This document shows positions 46,151 to 58,475 of a stretch of DNA of 64,000 nucleotides, piece after piece. The position numbers were made by a program, and so were the translations under genes. This stretch comes from Ceriagrion tenellum (Eukaryota; Arthropoda; Insecta; Odonata; Coenagrionidae). Location of the stretch: assembly GCA_963169105.1 (NCBI GenBank), contig OY720641.1, positions 77,327,496 to 77,391,495 on the forward strand. The letters run 5' to 3'. The notes under the pieces are model-generated. The model saw only the letters and a program-made list of their open reading frames with translations, did no database searches and was not told the DNA's origin. Each line of letters begins with the position of its first letter. The stretch's first letter is position 1.

Positions 46151-49100
46151 TTGTTGCAAGCACTCAAAGATTGTGTAAAATTTTGCATTATTGGCATTGT
46201 GTACTTCATGCGTCGTACAACTTCTTAAGTGTAAAATAAAATTCAGAAATTGCCTTTAGTGATCTGAGGAAAGATTTCTTTCGAACAGCTTTAATTAGAT
46301 GGTCGCTGTTCGACTATATTATTATCTGCGCATTTAGTAAGTCAGTCAGACGGAAGAATTTCCGATTAGCACCAATACGCAGCGATCCCAATAACCTTCA
46401 TACTCAACGTGCGGCAGCCGTGGTGGCTTTTCCGTTTTTTTAAATATATTTTCATTTTCTCCGCCTCGATATTTCCCCATTCTCTGTCCTATCTAGCCTC
46501 TATCAAGTGTCGCCTGGATAAAGTCGGCCGTTAATCGTGCCGTTGTGGTGGACGATTGCTCAGAGGAATTAGTAGTACGGGAAGTTCGAGTGGCGTGATA
46601 CGGGAAGACAAACTACTGCCTAGTTGCTTATCCATTGATGGATTTGATATCGCATATCGCGTCGATCTAAGATGTTTTTTCACAAAATTTGATTTTGATT
46701 TACAAAGTTATCGACTAAACGAAGGAATTAAATGTTATTAGCAGAAAGAAGATTAGAGTCGAGAGCTGCAGCGAACTAATCTATGGATTATTGACTGCTT
46801 TGGATGAGGCACATTTTTAAACTTAGTAAAGCCACTATAAACAAAACCTCTAAATTTCGGACAGTTTTGGATTCCCAGCCTGAATTGCAGGTAAATTTTC
46901 CTAGCTGGACCTTCTCCCAAATGGGCTCTCCGCCTGGAGAATACGGACACCTTTCGCAAATATTTTTTTCCGAAACGGGTACATGTTGCTCTTTACACAT
47001 TTGTGCAATACTCACGGTGTTTTCAATGTTTCGTGACTATTAATAGATGGTGTATCTGTTTTTAATCCTTTTTATACGAAAAAGCTAACGGTTATTGGCA
47101 AATTTCTTTTTCAAATTTTGGTGCATTACCTTCAACCATAAGAAAGAATGTGCGTATCAATGCTTGTTAAACCTCTAACTTATGGACACCTATCATATGA
47201 GTGCATGTTGTTGTGGTCCTCTGTTGTCCATATTAGAGAGGTCATACTATGTACAGTAGTGGAGTTGTGCTGCGCGTTCGGAGTAGTAGTGTAGTTCGGA
47301 GGGTAGATCGCTTTCGAAGTCAACCGTCGTAGCTAGCTGAAATCTGTGGTCTTCAATTCGAATCCCTCCGGTATTGTGGTTTATCAAACCAGTAAGGTCT
47401 TAGATTAGACTATTCTATCCATCCTTTCGAGTAGAAGAATTTGAAACCTTAGTCCACCACCTCCACCCGGAGTTATTCGATCTTCCGCTCTACCGTCACT
47501 TGCCGTAACTTACGCCGTAAAGCGGCTTTGTTTAACGGAAATTTTAGAAGAGAGTATAGATGTCGCTTGATGCGTGAGTGTGAGGCTGTTTATTTGCGAA
47601 AAATTTCCCCTAACTTGGAAATGGTGAGGAATTAATTCATTAATTTTAATTTATAATGAATTTCATTTGAATTTTTTTAGATAAATCACTAAGAATCTCG
47701 ACAAATCCGCTTCTAGCGACTGTTTTCGGCATATATAAGTCAGCAAAAATGACATATTCAATTTGGCCGAGTCTACAATTTTACTGGGTTCAGTAATGCC
47801 CTGTGCTCTCATACCGTGTGATTCTATCAGTACTCTTCTATAATCGATAATGCTTCCTACCATAATTGGTTTTTCCTCATGTCACTCTGGAGATATTACG
47901 CCCTTATCTTGCTGAGGAAACGAAGGTGTAAATCGATATAACGAGGTAGTCGAACTAACTGATATAAATTACTTCTTCCTCCCGCATATTCTATAGCAAC
48001 AACAAATAAACGCGTTTGATGACGTCAGAGAGAGCATTCTTTGTGACTGACTGGGTGGTGTGCAGACCTAGTTGTCATCTCTCTTTGACTTTATTGCTGA
48101 TAAACATGTCTCCATGTATCATTTGCCCAACGTCGATAACTTTTGTGATTGTACCTCTTCTGATGCTTAGACTTTGCTCATGTCTTCGCCTGCTCTTCCC
48201 GTAATAGTGTAATCCCTGAAACGGAGTCTTATCTGTTCGTTCATTACAAAATTAAAGTGTGTTGTCATAACGCTCCTCGCCATTTTCTGTTTATTTTCTT
48301 TTGCGACAAAATGTTCTAGGTCAGGGAATGACTTCCATCTCTCGCTCTCGACTCTCAAGCCTTGTATTTCGCAGCGTCGAATATCATAAGAAGTCGCCAC
48401 TACAGCATATTTATTTTACTTATTTTCCAGCGATAATGCTCCTAGGGATTAGCATACGAACAGAATAGGTTTAACCTAGGCTGTAATTAAAAGGCCCCTC
48501 ATTATTAAGCTGGGTTGAAATCTACTGTTGAGAAATATGTAATGCCCGATGCATTTGCTGATTGGTTGCTTTGAAATGGTAGTTGAGGTCGTATTTATCG
48601 AAAGAAAAACAATGCTCTATGGTTACCGGGCGATCCCTTGCACACTCAACCAAATGGCTATGCACTCGTGGCTCGATCATCTCCGATTCTCACGATTTTT
48701 GGCATATAGGAATAATACAATGAGAAGTGACGGTTTACCAAATATTAGCCTTCTATAATCATAAATTTCAATGTTATGGAACTTCAAATATCGTAAATTA
48801 GTGCAAGTTAGCGTGCCGCAGCTCCAAACTCTATTTCCAATAAATGGCGATCTAGCTGTCAGATTTTAAATAAAATGACATTTTAGTGATTAGAAGACAT
48901 TAATCTCTGTTTTCTATTAAAATTTGGCGTCCTAGACGTATATTATGAGCTCCTAGATGACTTAATTTTTCCGAACAGCAGAGAGACAGGATTGTACTTA
49001 CAGAGCATGAACTTTCATTTGTACATTAAATTTGCCTGTGAATCATGAATGACTTTGTTCGAGTACCTACCCCGTAATTTTCCACATTTCTTTTAATTGA

Positions 49101-49644
49101 TTGGAATCGTCGATGTACGTAATTTTGAGCTTCGTATTAGAAATATTAGTATTTGTTGAGGAAAGTTGCCTACATACATAACTAATTTGACTGCACTTGC
49201 TCTTATTAACTCTCCTTGTTCATCGCTGCTTAAAGTAGGTTTTTGAGCGTCCGAATGATTTATTTATTGCTCTTCTCTTATCGCTTTTATTCGGTAGATT
49301 TTGCTCCAAACTGCTGTGTAAAACTAAAACGGGGAATTCCTATAGCATGTGGCCCCAGTGCGTATTTTTCTTTTTGAAAAGTTACATTAAATGACAATCA
49401 GTTCTTACGGCCCTGAGGTGAAACTACTTGGACGTCAGTAGGTACTCTAATCGCTCAACCCATAAGTTTACATGCAAATTTTCCGTCAAAATGTCGTGCC
49501 AACTGTATTTTCGAGTATGTGCTACCGAGAAATTTTGAGGAAATGTATTGATAGCTGGATGTATTGCGGTAGTTGTATTTCTAAGAATATCCGTGCCCTC
49601 GTCTAAAAATTTTCGAGCACTTTGATCCGAAGAATATAGCTGTT
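46151..49644. other. No gene recognised; one full CRE palindrome
   Basis: TGACGTCA occurs at 48020-48027. Frames at 46788-47043 (both strands) and 48167-48400 (minus) were read and not recognised. Confidence 0.45.
47285..47385 (+). mobile_element. tRNA-like relic
   Basis: TAGTTCGGAGGGTAGATCGC (A-box-like, D-arm spacing) precedes ATTCGAATCCCTCCGG (B-box-like) by about 55 bases, longer than normal for a tRNA. It is more likely a SINE head or tRNA pseudogene. Confidence 0.4.
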
Positions 49645-49860
49645 CTAGGTCTTCCACGAACGAGACTGAGGATAGAGTGGAGGCTTTTGAGATCTTGGCT
49701 TGGAGAGAGAAATTGGGAAAACGCTCTGAATTGAGAGGAGGACAAAGGAAGTGCGAGTCGTGTTCAGGCAGAGAGAACGTAGTCGTGGGAATTCGAAGAA
49801 AACTGGAAAATATGAATTATGGAACCGGCGGAGTTCTGAAGTGGACGGGATCATGAATTC
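49645..49860 (+). mobile_element. LINE-B RT C-terminal fragment
   Basis: The plus strand reads TEDRVEAFEILAWREKLGKTL, then after one stop IERRTKEVRV. This is the EAFE-x-WAWR...ERRT pattern of LINE-B, with a frameshift between blocks. Confidence 0.6.
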
Positions 49861-50626
49861 CGAGTAAGCAGTAACTAGGGGAATTAAGAATTTCTGGGTG
49901 TGTTAGGAATGGTTGAGTGTGAGCTATATAATTTGGGCTCCTTTGTGTATGCATAAATTAAAAGCCAGCAGAAAATGCTTCCGAAGCTCTCTGTAAAACA
50001 TCAAAGTTTTCCTAAGAATGAGAGAAAGACATATCTGTGAGATGTTTATTCATTAATTTTCCGAGTAGAAGAAAAAGTAATGACCATATTTGTAGCTTGT
50101 TCAACTTATGGGCTGTTTTAATTAAGAGCAATAAAATTGATGGCATGATTGCTTTATTTATTCGCTTATGCTTTAAACTGGAATGTTGGTGTATTTAGTT
50201 GATTTTTTTCCCTTTAAGTAAATTAATAATCTTGAGATTCAGATCTCAATAATAATCAAACTTCTATTCTCCCAAGTCAAAGTTCTACCGTCTTCTTAAT
50301 AGGAAAATGCGTTTTCGAGGAAGAGGAAATGTATATATTATTTTGAAGCTCATATAACCTTTATATCAGTTTGTGGTATCTTATCTGTGGATTCAGTTGG
50401 CGGCGAATATCGTCACCCGACGTCCACATGCACTGTCAGATCGCGAATCAGTTAGAAGCAGACACGCCAGACTGCGATTAAATGGCTATTTTAAATACAT
50501 TAACAATTTAATGGCGTGATTCTTTCTTGAGTGTAAATACCATGTCGTAAGTAATCTGCGCAATTTAATATTTAACAATTACCCCTTCCTTGGTTGCTCC
50601 ACCCGTCCAGGTCGGGAAATATATCA

Positions 50627-51030
50627 TTCGAGTGGTGTGGTCATTCCTTTATTTGGTCGTTCAATTCTAAGATTGGTTGACTGCAGCCCTCCACCCTTCC
50701 CTATCTCATGCCCTTTGCTCAGTTCCCTTACCTCCTGGTATCTCTTCCTATGTATATACTTTCCTCTTTATTTGGCCCATGTATTTATTCCTGGGTCTCC
50801 GTCGGGGTACTTTTCCCTCTATTTTTCCTTCCATTATGTTCTTCTCAAACTCATAGTGTCTCAGAGTGTGTCCAATCCACGTGGTCTTCTTTTCTGTATT
50901 GTGTTCCATATAGTCCTTTCCTCTTCTATTCTTCTGTACACTTCAGTATTTCCTATTTTGTCCATCCATTTTATCTTTAGCATCCTCCTCCAATACCAGG
51001 TTTATAGTCTGTTCTGGAATGCTTTTCCAA
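50627..51030 (-). mobile_element. LINE-B RT C-terminus and 3' end
   Basis: The minus strand reads WRRMLKIKWMDKIGNTEVYR, then RRIEEERTIWNTIQKRRPRG, then frame-shifted MEGKIEGKVP-RRPRNKYM and KRYQEVRELSKG, followed by a 3' end (GGGCTGCAGTCAACC). The order WRRM...RTIW-TIQKRR-RW-GH...EGKI-GK-RGRPR is conserved in this LINE class. The 154-codon plus-strand frame over the same bases is its shadow. Confidence 0.82.
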
Positions 51031-53737
51031 TGGAGTGGTGTGTTATTTATTTTATTACTACCTCGTCTGACTTCATTTTCGCTCTTACTTCTAGTAGATG
51101 ATGATGTCACTTTCGCTGTTGGGAGGTTATTCCTGAAATTGTGTTTTTTCCATCCTTCTTACTTATGCTTTATCTTGGTAACCGTTCTCACTATAGGTAG
51201 TCTTTGTAACGTCACTGTCTTTTTCGTGCACTTAATTTTTCTTACTTCGTGCGTATGCAAACGTTTCATTTCAGAATCAGCAGTCTTAGTCATTCAGCGT
51301 ACTCCTATTTAAACTACTTCTTCGGAAAGTCATGCCATCCATTTGTCCTTCAACGTACTTATATTAAACGTCGTGCAATGCCATGGCGGAGATTGGGGCT
51401 ATGACATTTCCATTACCCGTGGTCACATCTTAGGTAAAGGAGAAATAGCGTATCCTTAAGTTGGATTTATATATTATGAATCATAATTAATTGGGATTTG
51501 ACTTCCTCTCGCTATCACAATTAACTTATACAGGCCCATGAGGACTACTTATCCACCTTAGGAATATGGTTGGGAGTTCTATTACGCTTTGTATTTCAGA
51601 AATTTAATTTAATTTATCTCAAGCAATTATTTGGGCTTATAAATGGTCTCCGTTTAGAGTAAATTGGCCCTCTTTTTCCCGAAAAAATGGACTGGTGCTA
51701 GGTGTAGCTCATTATTGACGGTCTGACGATGGAGACCCTTTCGCTCTTGCAATATTGCTTGATAACAGCGCTGATAGATGTCGTTATAACTTGGTCATTT
51801 AGGGTCGGAGGAAACACGCAAGACCCAGATACAGGGTAATCGGGAATGTCGACGGTTGGTCAAAATTTTGACCGCACCTGTGCTGGCATATTCTTTTCCG
51901 TAAGGCACCAGAAGGGATCTGTTGAGGATGACTCTTATCGGAATGTTTTTGGGGTTGTTTGTTGCGTAATGCAACCGTAATCGTGTTAATAGCCTCAGGG
52001 CCACACGTTGTTGGTTTGGTGAAGTACTTCCAAGTTTAGTCCTCAGACTTGACGATAGCTTCTCCAACCCATTCCAGTGTTGAACATGAATCAGAAACAG
52101 CCTCATAATTAGTTTTGGAATAAGGAGTATAATCAGTCGTGTTGCACAACCAAATGGCGGCCATTTTTCAATCTCGATGCAGAGCTTTTTTAGCATTTGC
52201 AAGCTTTGACATTAACTTCTATTACTCAGCTACCATCAGTTATAGGAAAATGAAATAAATTTTTATGCAATACGCATACATGGAACTACAACTCTGTGTA
52301 TGTCATAACGTGGAATTGTTATTTCTTCGTGATTATTTTAACAGCCAAACTTTAAAGTAAAAAACGTAAGGTTTCGTATATTTCGGAATTTTTTGGGGAA
52401 GAAGAAATTTTCTTCGACCCTTAAAAATTACTCATAATATACGGTGACATTAGATCTCTATATTAAAATAATTTTAAGTCAGAAGCTTGCATATTTTTAT
52501 TTTTTACAGAGCCGGCAAATTGTAACTTTTTAAAATTTTGCAATATTCCAAGTTCAATATCTCTGGTGGGCAGTTGTTTAAAAATTTGAAAATTACAGAA
52601 AATAAAGATCTGTACATAATTTAACTATGATATCAAACTTGACTTGGAGACTTTTCTAGTTACGCAGATATAGGTGTGTGAAAAAAGCAAAAATTCAGCA
52701 TTTGAGAAATGATGTAAATGCATTTATCATGCCCATTATTACACATCTCAAGGCTTGAAATAATATTTTTTTTAAATTTAGATGATTGAAAAAAAGAAAT
52801 TTAATATAATAATGTGGTGTATAGAAAAATAGTCCATAGTCAATCTCTCCACAAAATTGTTGACACTTGGGTACCAATTGTATGTTACTTAAAAATAATT
52901 CACCAAATATATCGAAGAAAATTGAAAGAAATATTAGGTCAGTTATTGATACTATAATAGTATTCATCACCTTACTTGTTTAACAGCATTGTAATTTATC
53001 GGTACATTGAAATGAATATGAAAATATAACACTAACAATATCAAAGGAAACTAAGTACCATAAAATATTTAATTCTTTACTACTAGCCATGCTTAGTCCA
53101 GAGCATCGAAAGCTAACTATAAAAGCAAGTTTTTGTACTTCGCAGTGCAAAACACATACCATTTTTTTCTTACTGCTTTGATTGATAGATGGCATCGATT
53201 ATTGTATCAACAACGAACTGTTCTTCGTAGTGGTGGAGAAAGTTTATTTTGGCCGGCGTCCGGATTGACCTCTGGAAAATTTAATGAATCCACTTCCCTG
53301 TCTCTCTGAATTAAATATTCACACTTACCCGAAAATAGAAGCAACGTCCCCTTCCCTCTTTTCATTCTAAGGGCTGCCAAACTTTTCCTCCGGATTCCTC
53401 TGCCCTCACCCGAATCTCGCGATGCGTGTTTTCTGTATGAGAAAATTCGCATCTGTTTTCTCATAGATCTGCGTCACTGTTAGAAGCTACCGTGGGAGGA
53501 GGGATTATGCTTACATCGTTCTCGTTCTACGAAAGGTTAAGGTGCTTATGATTAAATTTTGTGATTAATGTCGGCTTCTATGATTATAACGATAGGGTAA
53601 GGTTTCTCAAAAGTTTTGATCTATTATTTCTTTGACGGCCATGTGTCCTTTGATTCTTCCAAAAAATTACTTTCTATTGAAAGTAATATAATGACTAAAT
53701 AATTAAGTTTAACAATTCGTTTATGCCCGGCCTTTGG
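51031..53737. other. No recognised feature
   Basis: A 135-codon minus-strand frame at 51795-52202 is the longest here and has a plausible amino-acid mix, but I cannot link it to any family. The rest is AT-rich intron. Confidence 0.4.
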
Positions 53738-54299
53738 GGTATTTTGAGCGAAATATCAGTTTATCTAGAAATCAATGAATTAGGTCTTATTTTAAAGAAA
53801 AATATCTCACCCTTCTAATGACACAAAAAATTCAACCCCATTACCACATTACTTAAAGAGCTATTTGCCAAAAAAATACCTGCCCTTTTACATGGGAAAT
53901 GTTACGTGTATGCACTCATGAGAGGCTTTATTTACAAAATTAGGAATTTATAACACTTTAAGATGTCGTAAAAAAAACCTAACGGCGTGTTTTTTAAATG
54001 TTTTCTCAACTATTTTTGAAAATTAATCATATTGTCACCGCAATAGGTTCTTGGGTATCACAAAATATCTTCCGTTTTGAAGGAGTTTCAAACGCACCGC
54101 GCGAAAAAAATTAGTCAAGTTTAAAACTTACTTAGATATTTTCATTTGATTATACTTACAATTTCTGTTATATAAAACTTTATCATTGCACCATTAATAA
54201 TGCAATATTTAATTGGTGTGTCTTACACCTGGTGACATTAAAACGTACAAATCGAATATGGTCTTTATTATGGCTGGAGAACTATCTCGCTCGGACTAT
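53738..54299. mobile_element. ~555-bp TTAA element, copy 3 (diverged)
   Basis: Co-linear with copies 1 and 2 from GGTATTTTGAGCGAAATATC to AACTATCTCGCTCGGACTA, sharing TTGAAAATTAATCATATTGTC and GGAGTTTCAAACGCACCGCG. It differs more from the other two than they do from each other. TTAA flanks are lost. Confidence 0.8.
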
Positions 54300-55189
54300 T
54301 TTTATTGTATTTACTTACTCGGACTACCCTAACCCTCTATGGACAGAATTACGAAACGTCAGCATGAAAAAAATATTGCTACTATATTAGTTTTTTTAAA
54401 TGTGCTATTTAAGCATTGAAAATATTGCAATTTATTTGGTAATATCATTTATTTTGAAATTTGACGTATTTTTATTGTATATATTTAATCTAAAATAATA
54501 CCCTACATAATAATATTTACACTGGATATACTTCAACATTATTTATTACTATATTATTATAACAACTTTCATAACGTACCTTTTTTAAACTTTCCCAATT
54601 TTTTCTTCTTATGACAGGTGAAACTATTAATTTCAGAGCTCCACCAGATATGCCATTGTCAGTGAATAGCGTCACACATTCATCTATTCAAATTGTTTGA
54701 CAAACCGCCGAAAGAGACGCAACTTTCCACTCACTTAATCCGAAGCGTTACAATACTGTCTAGCGCAGCAACTAAATGGAAAAGCCTCGTAAAAAGAAGA
54801 TATTTCAATGATTTTGAAACGTTACAAATTTGATTTGTTCGTCCATCGAGATTTAAGGTGCCTGTTCAAAATATTGCGCTGCATGTTATCCGATGTGGAT
54901 GCGTCTCCTACGTGTCGACTAACCGACCTCCTCGTGTACTAAACCTATGATCTGTTAGCATCACATAAACGCAATGGCTGAATCACATAATGGTAAAAGT
55001 TAGGCATACATCATAAAACCGAGCGTCTTTGTTAGTTCACTCAAATTACTCTGTGACGGTTGTACAACCTCTTATGCTTAACCTTTGCCGAAAACTTTGT
55101 ATTTATCTGTGTTTTTTTTTAATTTTTCTAGACTGTCCTTGAGAACTTCCCCTCATTTATATTTATTCGGTGAGATCCCTCGATTCAAT
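54300..55189. other. No recognised feature
   Basis: AT-rich intronic sequence with no identifiable content. Confidence 0.5.
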
Positions 55190-55475
55190 CCATCGAAGCG
55201 GTTTAGAAATGAAATCAAGGGGTTTATTTTCCGCCTTATATTTTAGGGCCGCTTGGATTATCTATTTCGAAGATTCCATCATCCATTTGTGCAGTTTGAG
55301 CATGTCTATGCAGTCGATAAGTGTTTTTCAAAATGCAATGATTTACAGAAGTGCGAGTTTCTTTCAGTATACATTCCTGTCAAGCGCTCTTAATCCATGA
55401 TAAATACCTTGCTACGAGAGTGTCCTAAAGAAGCAATAGCATAAATCGCAAATCAATTGATTTTATTATATTATA
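55190..55475 (+). repeat. Dispersed repeat, copy 1
   Basis: Matches 60195-60492 in order: AAGCGGTTTAG, TTATATTTTAG-GCCGCT, CCATTTGTGCA, GTCTATGCAGTCGAT, GTCAAGCGCTCTTAAT, GTGTCCTAAAGAAGC. The family is unknown and there is no coding frame in common. Confidence 0.75.
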
Positions 55476-55795
55476 TCAGCAGATTGCATTGCGGTTGACG
55501 TTTCCAAAGCCTCTCACAATGTTCACCCTTTGCCCAATCACCGTAATGTAAAAAATAATCTATGTTAATATATGTTGTCTTTGAAGTATGTGAAATTGCA
55601 CAATGTCATCATTCCTTAATATTCGTCAGGTACTCATTTTCATCATGTAATGAGTCATCAGCGTATTGCGGTGCTAATTGGTAGATAGTTAACCAGTTAT
55701 ACCGCATCTTGCTGACGCAAGAATGGAGACATATTTGGCGCTGGGGATGTAATGAGGAGAGGTTTGAATAATAGTAAATTGAGCGAGAAATCGTG

Positions 55796-56141
55796 TCTAC
55801 ATCTACATACTACTCTGCGAGCCGCCGCTTGGGCGTGTGGTAGGGAGTTTTAGGCCACCAGACGTGTAAAGATGTAAGGTTTTGGCAGGTGAAATGGTGA
55901 CGTGTATTATGGGAGTGTATTTAGTAGAGTTAATTTTTTATTGGGGTCGCTTATTTTGCGCGGAAAGAACGAGTTTTTGTATGTTTATGCTCTGCAATGT
56001 ATCTCTCTTATTTTATCACTTCTCTCAGGTCTAGAGATGTAGTGAGGCGTCATGATAATATTGTCAATGTGTCTCTGAAACACAAGTTATGAATTTCTCA
56101 AGCAACCTATGCCTAGCGTGTAGCCTCCGAGTTTCTAGGGG
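55796..56141 (-). mobile_element. LINE-A copy, young pair member 1
   Basis: It begins TCTACATCTACATACTACTC and ends abruptly after TTTCTAGGGG. It shares private variants with 57634-58016 (GGTCGCTTATTTTGCG, TATGTTTATGCTCTGCAATG) that other copies lack; over the first ~265 bp only about six differences separate the two. Confidence 0.9.
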
Positions 56142-57369
56142 CCCGTGGTTTGTAGTCCTATCTTCTTTGAGAGCAGCAGTTGTCTTTTTCCCATGTCTGA
56201 CTTACATCCTAGTCAACCTGAATCTGGCTAAAAATGTTTATTGTATTGATTTTCACGTACTGAGATTTTTTGCTAATTGAGGTAATCCTGAGACTTGGCC
56301 AGTTTTATTGTGGAATTTTATTCGTGCCCAGGACGAAAAAAATGAAAGTTCGCGTGCCAGGAACGTCTGTTAAGGAGGAAAACTATTCACCGTTAACAGG
56401 GCTATTAGCTTGAAAATTCTTTCTTCAGTGAGGATACAAACCGTGATGCGAAAACAACTTCATTTGCGGCTGAAATATTGCGTAATATGATCTCCGACCT
56501 TCGCCCTCCCCAACGTAAGTATGAGAAGATGATGAAGGCTTTCCGGGTATTCTTCCGCGTTCTTGAATTACCTTGAACGACAGTGTCGCCATCATTTCAG
56601 CTATTTTCTTCTGGTTTAAAGTACCAGTGCTGTTTTCGTCTACATTAGGTACGCCTTAATGTATTCTCAGTCAGGCGTGCTCTGTTCTTTTTCCTTGCTC
56701 GTGAAAACCTGCTTCAAACCTGGGTAAAGTGTACGAACTAGGGTTTCTCATTTCGCAGCCTTTTGTATATTTCGGGATAAAAGTGATTTACTTCACAGGA
56801 TATCCTGGGACAAACTTTATTCTAAAGAGAGTGTTCTGCCTATAAACCAAATTAATCAAGAAAAGATAAGGAGTGTAAAAGAATTTAATAATTATTACTT
56901 ATTTTTACCGGAACTTAGTTTTTATATTCGTAAAGGAACATAGTGTAATAGTAAGAGTCGATCTCTCTTGTTGTGATATACTTTGATAAGAGTAGCGATA
57001 TCGAGCGGCGACGTCAAACAGTTGATATACCGTATTGATCACGTGACTTTTTCAAATTTAAATGCACTTTTTTATATGCAATTACTATTGTTTGCAGGTT
57101 TACTGGAGTAATTTTACATATTTCTGATTGGCTTCCATATTATTCATGGAGGTAGATTTGGTGGGCTTTCCATTACCACTCCCGACTGTATTTTTGGCGT
57201 GACTCCATCTCGTAAACTTTCTTCCGTCATTCTTCAACCATTTCGCTCATATTTGGAGCAGCATATATCATTGCTCTTACCATTCTAACCAAAGAGACCA
57301 TTCGAACTCCCGAGCCTTTCCACCGTGTCAAGGTTGTAGTGTATGTGACGGGTAGTAGTCCAAGGGAAG
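56142..57369. other. No recognised feature between the paired LINE-A copies
   Basis: Intronic sequence with no recognised coding or mobile content. Together with the following LINE-B scrap it separates two near-identical LINE-A copies in the same orientation. Confidence 0.45.
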
Positions 57370-57605
57370 GCTGGCCCATAAGATGAGAGTGTGGATGAGG
57401 ACGGAAAGACTGCGGTAGACGGAAAGTAGCACGAACCACGTGGTGTTTGACATGGCGGGTGAGGAGAGGAAGTTTTCGGAAGGGATGAGGACTTGGCCGA
57501 GTAGATTGTTGGAACAGGTAATGAAGGGCGAAGGGGTCCTTATCAGAGGGAGAGAAGGGAGGCTGTTTAGTAAGCGAAAAAGGGGAGGGTTGTGATTAGA
57601 CATGA
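57370..57605 (+). mobile_element. LINE-B RT C-terminal fragment
   Basis: The plus strand reads MRVWMRTERLR, stop, TESSTNHVVFDMAGEERKF, then RLLEQVMKGEGVLIRGREGR and KRKRGGL-stop-LDMMEDW. This matches MWVWRRM-TERKT-NEEV, RLLGHVMRGEG-L...EGR-GKRKRGRPRLDM-DD of the family nearly position by position, with two stops. Confidence 0.75.
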
Positions 57606-57633
57606 TGGAAGATTGGTAGGACGTATGCTAAGA

Positions 57634-58016
57634 TCTACATCTACATACTACTCTGCGAGCCACCGCTTGGGCGTGTGGCAGGGAGTTTTAGGCCACCAGA
57701 CGTGTAAAGATGTAAGGTTTTGGCAGGTGAAATGGTGACGTGTTTTATGGGAGTGTATTTAGTAGAGTTAATTTTTTATTGGGGTCGCTTATTTTGCGCG
57801 GAAAGAACGAGTTTTTGTATGTTTATGCTCTGCAATGTATCTCTCTTATTTTATCGCTTCTCTCAGGCCTAGTGATGTAGTGAGGCGTCATGATAATATT
57901 GTCTGTGTCTCTCTGAAACACACTGGACATGAATTTCTCAAGCAACCTATACCTAGCGTGTAGCCTCTGAGTTTCTAGGGGCTCCCTCATTAATCCCTCT
58001 GAAAGTTGTGAGAGAC
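57634..58016 (-). mobile_element. LINE-A copy, young pair member 2
   Basis: Same start and private variants as 55796-56141 but extends ~35 bp further 5' (to GAAAGTTGTGAGAGA). Minus-strand RT text is readable: LSEGLMREPLETQRLHARYR, then SDKIREIHCRA. An 11-bp AGAAATCGTGT follows it and also precedes the other copy. Confidence 0.9.
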
Positions 58017-58061
58017 GAATAAAGAAATCGTGTATAGATATAAAGGGCCTCGTCATCATCA

Positions 58062-58135
58062 TGGGTTGTTCAGTCCTAAGAATGGTTGACTGCAGCCCTC
58101 CATCCTTCCCTAATTAATGCTAGTTTCATTTCTTC
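58062..58135 (-). mobile_element. LINE-B 3'-end scrap with ATG-repeat tail
   Basis: CATCATCATGGGTTGTTCAG and AATGGTTGACTGCAGCCCTCC match the 3' end at about 50650-50690. On the minus strand the tail reads (ATG)n. Confidence 0.65.
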
Positions 58136-58139
58136 CTTT

Positions 58140-58475
58140 CCTGGGTTCGGGTGTGCCCATTGGTAGCGTGTTCGACTCCCATGCCCAGGGTCGCAGGTTC
58201 GAATAATAGATACCAACGGCCGACAACACCAACTATAATCTATACCAACTTTTACGTGCTACCCTAACTGATCCAACTTCTGAAAGGCTGTAGTCTTAGC
58301 AGAAGGTATTGATGGCTCGGAGGAAGAATATCGGTCAGGTCAACAGGCATAGCTTCGGGCGAGAGTGAAGTGTACGGAAATGGCCGAGGTACTGCGATGT
58401 TGAAGGCAAAGGGAAACCAGTAGATTAGCCACCCTTTAAGTTGAGGAAAAAGAGAGGATTTTTACTTTCCTACAT
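58140..58475 (+). mobile_element. tRNA-derived SINE
   Basis: GTGCCCATTGGTAGCG (A box, D-arm-like) and GGTTCGAATAAT (B box, 58196-58207) are spaced as in a tRNA. A ~270-bp unrelated body follows (TGAAAGGCTGTAGTCTTAGC, GGCAAAGGGAAACCAG). The last three B-box bases are mutated from the TCC consensus. Confidence 0.65.

Noticed and set aside
50637..51101. 154-codon plus-strand frame with many hydrophobic residues
   Set aside because: It is the antisense of a LINE-B reverse transcriptase fragment.
51795..52202. 135-codon minus-strand frame
   Set aside because: Plausible composition but no family match, splice signals or repeat partner; not enough to call a gene.
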